IMG/VR virus record: IMGVR_UViG_3300010885_040835 | Coordinates: 1-25,322 of that record | DNA: 25,322 bases | Source: a virus | Direction: 5' to 3' (one strand) | In this document: positions 1-7,392 of the stretch, one piece after another | Numbering within the stretch: the first letter of the stretch is position 1 | Layout: the number at the start of each line of letters is the position of its first letter | Made by a program: the position numbers and the translations under genes | Notes under the pieces: model-generated | What the model was told of the DNA's origin: nothing | Databases searched by the model: none | The model's input: the letters and a program-made list of their open reading frames with translations, nothing else

Positions 1-290
1 AATGGATCAATAATTTGATTATTAATCTGTTGCCTGACTAATTTTAAATCTGCTAAAGCAGGAGGAGCTGGTAATGGTTTTGGTTTTACTTGAGTTATAG
101 GCGCTTCAGGCAAAACATTAGTAATATTATTAGGTTTAGAACTATTAGTAGGTGCTATAGATTTGGGCAAAGCATTATTTAATGGATCAATAATTTGATT
201 ATTAATCTGTTGCCTGACTAATTTTAAATCTGCTAAAGCAGGAGGAGCTGGTAATGGTTTTGGTTTTACTTGAGTTATGGGTGCTGCAGG
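1..290. repeat. 180-bp in-frame tandem repeat
   Basis: Bases 1-98 are identical to 181-278. After that the copies diverge, although similarity continues for another dozen bases. The period of 180 bp equals 60 codons and keeps the reading frame of the minus-strand gene. A long perfect match within otherwise diverged copies points to recent duplication or conversion. The array runs off the left edge, so the true copy number is unknown. Confidence 0.9.
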
Positions 291-668
291 TAATGTATTC
301 GTACTTACATTTCGTGGTGTTAATATGACAGGTGGAGCTGGCAAATTTTGTGATTCAGGTAAATTAGAATTTTTAACTAATCTATTTTGATTATATAATT
401 GAGCTATATCTGGCAAAGAACCAGTCTTTTGATTTTGATTAGCTGCAGCAATTGCTTGGCGATTATTATCAAAAGATGGATTATTAGAAGGCCTTTTTTG
501 AGGTCGTACACCTTGAGTATCTCCTGTAAATTTTAAAGCATCATAAAATACACCGGTTATATTCTCAGGTGTAGCCTTTGTTTGTAGGCGAGCATCTGCC
601 TTGCGGGCTTTAGATGCATCCCGCGCAAAATTACGTATAGTCTCAGATTTTGATGGTAATTGCGCCAT
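1..668 (-). CDS. Partial Pro/Asn/Gln-rich repeat protein, likely virion-associated
   Basis: The ATG is at 668-666 and the frame stays open to the window edge, so the C-terminus is missing (222 codons seen). I do not recognise the family. The first 60 residues are basic and probably helical (start MAQLPSKSETIRNFARDASK), followed by an Asn/Gln-rich stretch. From about residue 115 there is a Pro-rich region with a 60-residue tandem repeat containing ITQVKPKPLPAPPALADLK and LVRQQINNQIIDP. A degenerate earlier copy of the LPAPP element lies near residues 109-113. The composition suggests an extended linker or a scaffold-like protein. Expression probably uses the TAAATA element 6 nt upstream. It is divergent from the gene at 731. 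Neighbouring tail genes suggest a structural role, but nothing in the sequence shows a biochemical function. Confidence 0.75.
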   Translation of the reverse strand, partial: MAQLPSKSETIRNFARDASKARKADARLQTKATPENITGVFYDALKFTGDTQGVRPQKRPSNNPSFDNNRQAIAAANQNQKTGSLPDIAQLYNQNRLVKNSNLPESQNLPAPPVILTPRNVSTNTLPAAPITQVKPKPLPAPPALADLKLVRQQINNQIIDPLNNALPKSIAPTNSSKPNNITNVLPEAPITQVKPKPLPAPPALADLKLVRQQINNQIIDP

Positions 669-674
669 TATTAA

Positions 675-681
675 TATTTAG
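675..681 (-). promoter_or_regulatory. Late-promoter-like element CTAAATA
   Basis: On the minus strand CTAAATA ends 6 nt before the ATG at 668. It matches the core of T4-family late promoters (TATAAATA; CTAAATA has been reported in cyanophages). No Shine-Dalgarno sequence is present. Confidence 0.5.
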
Positions 682-717
682 ATAATATATATGACATTGC
701 CAACTAATTGGTGTGCC

Positions 718-724
718 TTAAATA
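718..724 (+). promoter_or_regulatory. Late-promoter-like element TTAAATA
   Basis: TTAAATA ends 6 nt before the ATG at 731 on the plus strand. It faces away from the CTAAATA at 675-681, so this 62-bp intergenic region looks like a divergent late promoter pair. Confidence 0.5.
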
Positions 725-730
725 CTTTAT

Positions 731-1396
731 ATGTCAGATCCTATAAGCCAAGATATAGCCTATACAGATGCTTTAGTAGCTAATTCTCAATCATCATTTC
801 AGGTGTTATCAGCTAATGCACAGCGAGGTTTAGATTTAAAAACCGCATTATTAACCAATCCTGAATTTATCCGTAGTAAAAATTGGGTGGATACCTTTAT
901 ATGTGCTTATAGAGATTACAAACAAAGTCTAACTTCAAATACAGTATCTTTTACAGCTAATAGTAATTATAAGTTTTATGGAGATAATACTAAATACCAT
1001 GGCAATTTAAATAATTTTTGGATAGCTACTTCAGCAACTCAGTACGTTATCACAACCAATAGTTTTGCAGCTGGACAAAATATAACCTTGAGTGCTGGTA
1101 GCGCTTATTATAATTTGCCAAATCGAATAACATTTACACCACCGGTCACAACGGTTAGTACAGATACCTTATTTTTTCATGCTAATAGATTTGCATTTAT
1201 TTGTCAATATATTTGGTCTAACCCAAATGATGTAACTCAAACTAAACAAATATCGGCGATACCTTATACAAATATTTTCCCTATAAAAAATGGAATTGAT
1301 TTTAATGCTACTAGCTTATTAGCAGCTGCTACAGCTATGAAAACTGATTCTTCCTTTTATCTACAGAAGCAACAGTATCTTTCAACGCTTATATAA
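731..1396 (+). CDS. Hypothetical beta-rich protein, probable virion component
   Basis: This 221-residue protein is not recognised. It has no signal peptide or membrane segment. The N-terminal 70 residues look helical. The remainder is rich in Ser, Thr, Asn and aromatic residues in alternating patterns typical of beta-structured fibre or baseplate proteins. It contains ITLSAGSAYYNLPN, which resembles LSA-x-x-x-Y segments in the tail proteins at 3515-4426 and 4428-7379, so I infer it is also structural. It is one of three plus-strand genes among minus-strand tail genes. It has its own TAAATA element, and its last 15 bases overlap the end of the converging zinc-ribbon gene. Confidence 0.7.
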   Translation: MSDPISQDIAYTDALVANSQSSFQVLSANAQRGLDLKTALLTNPEFIRSKNWVDTFICAYRDYKQSLTSNTVSFTANSNYKFYGDNTKYHGNLNNFWIATSATQYVITTNSFAAGQNITLSAGSAYYNLPNRITFTPPVTTVSTDTLFFHANRFAFICQYIWSNPNDVTQTKQISAIPYTNIFPIKNGIDFNATSLLAAATAMKTDSSFYLQKQQYLSTLI

Positions 1397-1648
1397 ACCC
1401 TGTATGAATGTAGAATAACATTCATACTCTAAATGCTGCATTTTTTTGGCTACAATCTTTACAGCCCTACTGCTAGGATTAAAATTATAGGAGTGGCAGT
1501 ATGGACAAATGGTTATAGAATTAAAAGGTAGTATTTCATCACAACCATCACACACGCAGAAAAAATCATGGCAAATTTCTGCGAATTCTCCACGTTCTTT
1601 TTGAGAGACTGGAATTTCTTGACTCAATAGAGATTTTAAAAGATTCAC
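1382..1648 (-). CDS. Small zinc-ribbon protein
   Basis: This 88-residue protein carries a predicted zinc-binding knuckle pair, C33-x2-C36 (CDGC) and C48-x2-C51 (CPYC) separated by 11 residues, with further cysteines at 26 and 31. Such ribbons bind one zinc ion and serve in protein or nucleic-acid contacts; the partner here is unknown. The GTG start at 1648 overlaps the TGA stop of the preceding gene (GTGA), which implies translational coupling and supports this start. The 3' end overlaps the converging plus-strand gene by 15 bases. Its place at the end of the fibre gene run suggests late expression, perhaps as a tail assembly factor, but this is inference. Confidence 0.7.
   Translation of the reverse strand: MNLLKSLLSQEIPVSQKERGEFAEICHDFFCVCDGCDEILPFNSITICPYCHSYNFNPSSRAVKIVAKKMQHLEYECYSTFIQGLYKR
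1402..1447 (+). terminator. Possible terminator hairpin after the 731-1396 gene
   Basis: A perfect 10-bp stem (GTATGAATGT at 1402-1411 pairing with 1418-1427, loop AGAATA) starts 5 nt after the plus-strand stop codon. A second small hairpin (AAATG-CTG-CATTT) runs into a T-tract at 1441-1447. Both lie inside the C-terminal codons of the converging minus-strand gene. The T-tract does not follow the main stem directly, so Rho-independent function is uncertain. Confidence 0.4.
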
Positions 1649-1851
1649 TTAATAGGACGTTTTTTAAATTTTACCCTACGTTTTTTAAATCTCAATATTA
1701 AATTTTCTTGTTCTCCTGGAAAAGAAATGCCATTACTTCCCTTAAATCCTGCTGGTGTGGCTCCTCTAAAATTTATATCTTTTCCTGAATCAGCATATCT
1801 TGCTCTAGGAAAAACATTAAAGTCTTCTAAAAATGTTTTAAAGGATTTCAT
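1645..1851 (-). CDS. Small basic protein with capsid-targeting-like N-terminus
   Basis: This 68-residue protein is not recognised by family. It begins MKSFKTFLEDF, resembling the capsid-targeting leaders of T4 internal head proteins (of the type MKTYQEFIAEA), which direct proteins into the prohead and are cleaved by the gp21 protease. The middle is Gly/Pro-rich and the C-terminus strongly basic (LRFKKRRVKFKKRPIK), consistent with DNA contact. The ATG overlaps the upstream stop (ATATGA) and its own TGA overlaps the next start (GTGA), so three genes are translationally linked. An internal head protein and a small tail accessory protein are both possible. Confidence 0.65.
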   Translation of the reverse strand: MKSFKTFLEDFNVFPRARYADSGKDINFRGATPAGFKGSNGISFPGEQENLILRFKKRRVKFKKRPIK

Positions 1852-3506
1852 ATAGCTAATCCATGAGCGGTTAATGATGTAATGATTAAATTAAGTTGAG
1901 TTATCAACTGCGCAGATGTGGATACCCCAGCAGTTAATAATGCAAATCCAGGTGTCTGTCTATTTGTCAAAATGCGATTACTATTGACATCATAATAATT
2001 TGTAGAAAAACTAGACAAGGCACTCATACCACCATATATGGTTACTTGTTGATTTGGTGTAGAGGTATTAAATCCTACATAGCCTGCATTAGAAGTAGCT
2101 GTAGAATTTAATATGCGCATTCTCTCATTACCACTATTAATCGATGTGCCACTTAATGCACCTCCAGTGAAAAATACTAAGTCGCCTGTAGAGGCATTAG
2201 TAGTACCAATAACCATGTTACTACTGGTCGAATATAAATAGGAATCCCCGGCTTTAACCACGTTAAATTTTGGACCATATATGTTGCCATTATATGCTGT
2301 GCTGGCAATACCCAAATCTACATAATTAACCAAATCATTATTATATAATGCAATATCTGTACTTGCACTTGCACCCGCAAAGGTGTTTACAATTGTATTA
2401 TAAACTGATCCTGTTGTTGAAGCGACTATAGATAACGGAGATGTATTGATGCCTACAACCGGTATTGGATTAGAAGAACCTATAACTACCTTATTTGTAG
2501 ATAATGCAGATGTAAAAGATGACGCACCAACTACGGTTGTTTCTATAATGGTAACACTTGATAATGTGCTAGTTTGAAGATATTGAAAATATCCACTCAA
2601 AGCAGTTATAGTTCCATGAATTGTTACACCTCGATTATAACCACCCGTTGGTGCTCCATATGCACTAACAGGATCTACTATAAAGAAAGCGCCATTATTA
2701 GGCAAGGTTGAAGCGAAAAGGCTTCCCATGCCAACTTCAAATCGGGTATTATGAACCCTTACAGGGGCATCATATGTGTATATGTTTGGAGATAAAAAGG
2801 CAGAAAATGTTGTTAATACATTAAACCCCGTATCACCAGTACCAGATGGTATAGTTGGTCCTAATGTTAAGATATTATAAGCAGAACCACTCGGAAGAGT
2901 ACCCACAATATATCTTAGATTATTATAAATGTTGAGATTTCCATTGGCATAAAGATCCCCAATCGCTGATAAATTACCTGCAAAATGGGCTGGGGAATTA
3001 ACACTAAACTTGGCTGGCGCCACTGTTGGATCTCCGTAAAAAAATGATACACCACCTGAATTACTAATTGTTAATAAGGTGCCTGTAGTATCTGAAAACT
3101 TTGCAACATTGTATCCATATTGACTACCTCCTTGAGATACTGTTAAATTGGTAGCATAATTTGTGTTAGCTATATTTAAAGATGATACAGATTGTCCTAA
3201 TGATGTTTGTGCTGAAAGAGCAGTTATAGCAGAATTTAAGGTGCTTGAAATTTGACTTAATAAAGTTGTTGAGGGAATTCTAATAGCGGTTGACGGCCAA
3301 GACGTTGTGTTTCCAATCTTTGGTCCATAGAGATCATAATAAACCGGCGGATATGTCGTAAAGGTATTAAAATAAAAATCACCTGATAAGCCAACAGCGC
3401 TAGTAGGAGCAACTGTGCCATTAAGAATAGACTTGCCCGGATCTCCTTTACATAGTTGTTGTATGGCTGTTAAATTTAAATATAATGTTGCTGTTGCACT
3501 AGGCAT
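1848..3506 (-). CDS. Tail fibre protein
   Basis: This 552-residue protein is very rich in Ser, Thr, Gly, Ala and Asn with low-complexity beta repeats, as in trimeric phage fibres. A short collagen-like GDPGKS lies near residues 20-26. Around residues 460-493 is the pattern NERMRI followed by YVGFNTSTPNQQVTIYGG, which recurs in many phage tail fibres (usually ERMRI...VGIGTTSP). The C-terminus (residues about 530-552, QLNLIITSLTAHGLAI) is a short hydrophobic helix of the kind that ends many fibre proteins. No S74 autochaperone peptidase domain is present. It should contact the host surface, but the receptor is unknown. A TAAATA element lies 5 nt before the ATG. Confidence 0.75.
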   Translation of the reverse strand: MPSATATLYLNLTAIQQLCKGDPGKSILNGTVAPTSAVGLSGDFYFNTFTTYPPVYYDLYGPKIGNTTSWPSTAIRIPSTTLLSQISSTLNSAITALSAQTSLGQSVSSLNIANTNYATNLTVSQGGSQYGYNVAKFSDTTGTLLTISNSGGVSFFYGDPTVAPAKFSVNSPAHFAGNLSAIGDLYANGNLNIYNNLRYIVGTLPSGSAYNILTLGPTIPSGTGDTGFNVLTTFSAFLSPNIYTYDAPVRVHNTRFEVGMGSLFASTLPNNGAFFIVDPVSAYGAPTGGYNRGVTIHGTITALSGYFQYLQTSTLSSVTIIETTVVGASSFTSALSTNKVVIGSSNPIPVVGINTSPLSIVASTTGSVYNTIVNTFAGASASTDIALYNNDLVNYVDLGIASTAYNGNIYGPKFNVVKAGDSYLYSTSSNMVIGTTNASTGDLVFFTGGALSGTSINSGNERMRILNSTATSNAGYVGFNTSTPNQQVTIYGGMSALSSFSTNYYDVNSNRILTNRQTPGFALLTAGVSTSAQLITQLNLIITSLTAHGLAI

Positions 3507-3511
3507 AAAAT

Positions 3512-3517
3512 TATTTA
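3512..3517 (-). promoter_or_regulatory. TAAATA element before the tail fibre gene
   Basis: On the minus strand TAAATA ends 5 nt before the ATG at 3506. Its TAA is also the stop codon of the preceding gene (3515-3517), so one hexamer may serve both functions. Confidence 0.4.
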
Positions 3518-4426
3518 CTGATATGTTACAAAAATAAAGCTATCTGACGCACTGGGTGTATAATACATACTATAGCGTTGTGATGTACTAATATTGTCCG
3601 CTACATAGGGCGCCCCACTATTAGCATTATTTATAAGGATTAACGGCCCAATGCCACTAAAAGATCTATTTAAAGAATTAGGATACACATTGACTACCGA
3701 TAAAAGCTGGGTTTCTGTGAGAGTGGCTGGATTAGCTGACAACCCCAAATAATAGGCTCCAGAATATGTATATGATAGAGTTGTATCATATCCATTGATA
3801 TTCAAATTTTGTATGCTTATATGTGTAGCACTATTAGAAGCACAAAAAGCCCAATATAAGCGAACATAACTGGTAGTTTGATAATTACTATCAAGATGAT
3901 CTATTCTATTTATAAAATCTACATCATTAGATGATTTAGTAGATACTAAAATTCTAGATCCAAAGTCTGACAGACGAACCCGGACGCGCTTTGATTCCAC
4001 TGCTGTGATAGAGCTATATAGTAAAAACGGGTCTGCTATAGAGGTTAAATTTGGTGTTGTTACTAACAGAGGGTATTGATTAACTGCTGGGCCTCTAATC
4101 GAAATAGTATTGGGAGCTATAGCACTAAAGCCTACAGTACCCGTACCAGATGTAGAAAAATATCCACTAAAATCTAAGGCAACACCAAACTGAGCATCGA
4201 ATATACCAGAGGCTGAAAGTGTAATATCATCAGAATATCCCAAACCAGCACCAGCACTAGTACCATCCGGTGCAACGCGATAATACGGGAGAAAGCCAAA
4301 AACAATACCGCCATCTGGAGTTGTGTTTAAATCCCCGTATGCTGTATAGTCTAATGTCATTACAACATCTTTGCTTGTGTCAAAAATGTTATTATAAAAA
4401 ACTGCTAAATCTTTGTAACTTGACAT
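3515..4426 (-). CDS. Predicted L-type-lectin-fold tail protein
   Basis: This 303-residue protein has segments in the order expected of an L-type (legume/ConA-like) lectin sandwich: DGGIVFGF (38-45), a GAGLGY loop (59-64), the core strand FGVALDFSGYF (80-90, where lectins have VEFDT), RVRVRLSDFGSRILVST (about 147-163), and YVRLYWAFCASNSATHISI, matching the yvGFSASTG...HxI segment. The family binds glycans, often through a metal site; Asp85 could be the metal-ligand equivalent. Lying between two structural genes and the fibre, it is plausibly a carbohydrate-binding baseplate or fibre component. Lectin activity is inference, since metal and sugar residues are not clearly conserved. The gene abuts its neighbours within a few bases. 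Confidence 0.6.
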   Translation of the reverse strand: MSSYKDLAVFYNNIFDTSKDVVMTLDYTAYGDLNTTPDGGIVFGFLPYYRVAPDGTSAGAGLGYSDDITLSASGIFDAQFGVALDFSGYFSTSGTGTVGFSAIAPNTISIRGPAVNQYPLLVTTPNLTSIADPFLLYSSITAVESKRVRVRLSDFGSRILVSTKSSNDVDFINRIDHLDSNYQTTSYVRLYWAFCASNSATHISIQNLNINGYDTTLSYTYSGAYYLGLSANPATLTETQLLSVVNVYPNSLNRSFSGIGPLILINNANSGAPYVADNISTSQRYSMYYTPSASDSFIFVTYQ

Positions 4427-4427
4427 A

Positions 4428-7379
4428 TTAATTTATTACCAAACTATTACCACTTAATCCAGTATAGGAATTGGTTCCTATCAAAGGCTTAATACCAATA
4501 TAACTTGAAAATGTTTGAGAACCGAAATTCTCAGAAAATATAAACATATCTGAGTAATTGGTATATAAATTTACATTATAGGGTATGTATTCTTTATCCA
4601 ATTTAAAGAATGTAGTGACATCATAAAATAAATCAGATGGATCCTTAGCTAAAAATTTAATTACATAATTACCCGTATCACTATTATAATTAAGAAATGG
4701 CTTTTCTATGCTTACTAAATTTACATTATTTACAGGTGATGAGGACAATGTAAAGGTGCATAGATGATTAGTACCTAATTGCTTTAAACTTTCAAAATCA
4801 TACACATATAAATCTACGGCCACACTTCGAGCATTTGAATAAGCAGAAGCTGACAGTAATGTTGTAGTACTCACCAAGATAGTTGAATCTGTTTCATTAT
4901 ACCATGTATTAGAGAATTGATTGTATTCTAGAATATTATCAAACCAGTAAGTAACCACACTATTGGTTATAGCTGTTGTGGGTTTGTATATGTAAAATTT
5001 ATTGCTAGCTTGTGGAAGATAGTTTTCAACATCATAACTATAGGATAGTCGTTCAAAAACCAAGTAGTTGTCTGTTTCAAATATAGCCGTATCCAATACT
5101 AGATCAAATGATTTTAAATTATTAAAGAGTTGATTCTGTATACTAGTATCATACTTTGTAAATAATCCACTTAAAGCTGCGGAAGCTGCCGTTATGATTG
5201 TGTCGTTATAATTTCGGAAATATAAATCACCATAGATGCTTTGTTGATTATAAATTGTTACATCTTTAGTTAAATTACCTGAGATACTATATAATGTTGT
5301 ATCAGATGCGGATAGGGTTTGACCGAGTACTAAATTATTTTCAATAAGGCTGCGATCATATTCTATCAATGAAGCATCATTATTATTAAATTGAAATATT
5401 CCAGAATCTAAGGTTGAAGCAGAATGTATATAACTGTAAGAGCTTAAGGGTGTTAATCCCTCGTAATTAAACGTACTTCCAGACAATGTATCTACAACAG
5501 AATCTGTAGGATAATTTCCCAAATTAAGACCATCTAAAAGATTTATATTATATACTACTTTAGTTTTATAAAAATCCATTTCAGGGTATAATAAAATACA
5601 CTGCAACATATAATCATATGCTGATAATGAGGTTAGTCCATTAGTATATGTAGTTACACCAGATTGGTTATTAGCAGGATCTACTACGTTGTAGTTAAAA
5701 TTATACCCAGATATTGAATCATAAAAAGAATACCCACCCAGTGTCAAGCAGGTTAATAGGTTACCCTTTTCTATATTTTTTATACTAGTTGGATTTGGAG
5801 CTATGTAAATTTCTTTATAAAAAGCAAATTCATTATTAAAAATATCTACCTTATGTTGCACTAATGTTTTTGTAGGTATATCATTAAGTAACGTGCGTTT
5901 ACGTTCTTCTATAGGTAGAAAATTATCGGGAGTAGAAGGAAATACATCCGCATTAGCCCACTGTGTTTTATTAGAACCTTTAAAAAATTCTACAGAATCC
6001 TGTATTCTAGAAACACCAACTGCATCATAATTTAACGACTCTGATCTAGATTGATATCCTCTAAATTTTGTTAAAAAATTACTTAGAGCATGACCAAAAG
6101 CATAAGACGTTGTATTATTATTTTTTAATATGCTGGAGTCTTCTGAAAATGTAAATGGTGTAGCTAATTTAGTGCGACTTAATCCAGATATATTTCCATA
6201 GATACTAGGATCAGGAAATACATAAATACTATTAGCTGATAAACCGGTAATACTACCATTTAAATCAAAACTTAAATAATTTAATATACCGAGTTTATCG
6301 GGTTTAAAAAACCCACCTATATCAGTAATTGATGCTAATTTATTACTTTCAACTGAAGCTACTGTAGGAAACCGACGATTTAAATAATTAGAAAAGGCAT
6401 CCGCTTCAAAAAGTTTCCCATACTGAAATTGAGCAGTTGGATTAGTAGATAAATAATAAAAGGTTGTACCGCTAAAATGCTGGAGAGCATCTTTTAGTGT
6501 TTGTAAACGTAGATTATTAACATCTAAATCATTTACAAGGGTTGTGTAATCTTCATCCTTTAGGTATTGTAGATCCTGACCAGTAAAATCCAAATTAACA
6601 CTAAAATTGCTTCCTAGTTCTTGTAAAATTACAGGGTATTGTTGTATTGCCTTTATTATGCTATTATCAAAATCTATAAATAAATCAGGATCTAAATCAT
6701 ATGAATTGGCGCTAAAATATGTAGCTCTATCACCAGTCGCATCATATGCTGAAGCTGGTAACACTGGATTGATATCAAAATAATTTGTTTCTAAATCATA
6801 TAGAGGCTCTAACTCTATTGTTAGATTATTTTTAATATCATCTACTCCAACCCCAGCATCAGCAAACATTTTATTGATATTCGGGTTTAAAAAACTTTGA
6901 ATTAAAACATCTGATACTATTTTATCTATGCTGAAAATAGAACCTTTTAAGTTATAATTATATGTTGATTGCTTTATGGTCTCTCTTTGAGAGGCAAAAT
7001 ATAAGCAGATATCTTTTATCTTTCTAACCAACAAAGGCATTATGGCAGTAATTTCTGACACCTTTGTCAAATCAGCATTCTGCACAAATCGCTTTTCTTC
7101 TTGTGTTAGATAGTTAACAGCTATATTTCTAAAGAGAGAAACATAAAGCTCTCTTATAATATCTTCTTTGCCATCTATTTCAGCTCTGTGCAAAGCAAAC
7201 CACGCATTAACATAATTTTTATATTGCTTTAAAAGAAATGTTGGATCTGAAGATACATTAGCAAAATATTTCACCCAATCTAAGAATGGTAATGGTGCCG
7301 TCTTATCTATAGCATTGGGGTTAGCAGCATCATAGGTAACAGAGCTCTGCAATTCTAAAGTGGCAAATTTTGAGTCCAT
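4428..7379 (-). CDS. Large baseplate/tail structural protein, family unknown
   Basis: At 983 residues it is one of the two largest proteins here. The first 165 residues look alpha-helical, including YLTQEEKRFVQNADL (90-104) and MPLLVRKIKDICLYF (114-128). The remainder is beta-rich with many LSA/LSG-type segments such as GLSANSIYVF and LSASAYSNA. There is no signal peptide, membrane segment or catalytic motif. It sits just downstream of the gp6 and gp7-like genes, where T4 has gp8-gp11, and upstream of fibre genes. A peripheral baseplate or fibre-attachment role is therefore likely, but I recognise no T4 homologue. TAAATA lies 7 nt before the ATG. Confidence 0.7.
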   Translation of the reverse strand: MDSKFATLELQSSVTYDAANPNAIDKTAPLPFLDWVKYFANVSSDPTFLLKQYKNYVNAWFALHRAEIDGKEDIIRELYVSLFRNIAVNYLTQEEKRFVQNADLTKVSEITAIMPLLVRKIKDICLYFASQRETIKQSTYNYNLKGSIFSIDKIVSDVLIQSFLNPNINKMFADAGVGVDDIKNNLTIELEPLYDLETNYFDINPVLPASAYDATGDRATYFSANSYDLDPDLFIDFDNSIIKAIQQYPVILQELGSNFSVNLDFTGQDLQYLKDEDYTTLVNDLDVNNLRLQTLKDALQHFSGTTFYYLSTNPTAQFQYGKLFEADAFSNYLNRRFPTVASVESNKLASITDIGGFFKPDKLGILNYLSFDLNGSITGLSANSIYVFPDPSIYGNISGLSRTKLATPFTFSEDSSILKNNNTTSYAFGHALSNFLTKFRGYQSRSESLNYDAVGVSRIQDSVEFFKGSNKTQWANADVFPSTPDNFLPIEERKRTLLNDIPTKTLVQHKVDIFNNEFAFYKEIYIAPNPTSIKNIEKGNLLTCLTLGGYSFYDSISGYNFNYNVVDPANNQSGVTTYTNGLTSLSAYDYMLQCILLYPEMDFYKTKVVYNINLLDGLNLGNYPTDSVVDTLSGSTFNYEGLTPLSSYSYIHSASTLDSGIFQFNNNDASLIEYDRSLIENNLVLGQTLSASDTTLYSISGNLTKDVTIYNQQSIYGDLYFRNYNDTIITAASAALSGLFTKYDTSIQNQLFNNLKSFDLVLDTAIFETDNYLVFERLSYSYDVENYLPQASNKFYIYKPTTAITNSVVTYWFDNILEYNQFSNTWYNETDSTILVSTTTLLSASAYSNARSVAVDLYVYDFESLKQLGTNHLCTFTLSSSPVNNVNLVSIEKPFLNYNSDTGNYVIKFLAKDPSDLFYDVTTFFKLDKEYIPYNVNLYTNYSDMFIFSENFGSQTFSSYIGIKPLIGTNSYTGLSGNSLVIN

Positions 7380-7386
7380 TTTCTAA

Positions 7387-7392
7387 TATTTA
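7387..7392 (-). promoter_or_regulatory. Late-promoter-like element CTAAATA
   Basis: On the minus strand TAAATA (CTAAATA including base 7393) ends 7 nt before the ATG at 7379. Its TAA is the stop codon of the upstream gene. Confidence 0.4.

Noticed and set aside
1-290. CRISPR-like repeat array
   Set aside because: The unit is 180 bp, in frame within a protein gene, with no short repeats or unique spacers.
1848-3506. S74 autochaperone peptidase at the fibre C-terminus
   Set aside because: The protein ends about 50 residues after the VGFNTSTP segment in a short helix. There is no room for, and no motif of, the S74 domain.
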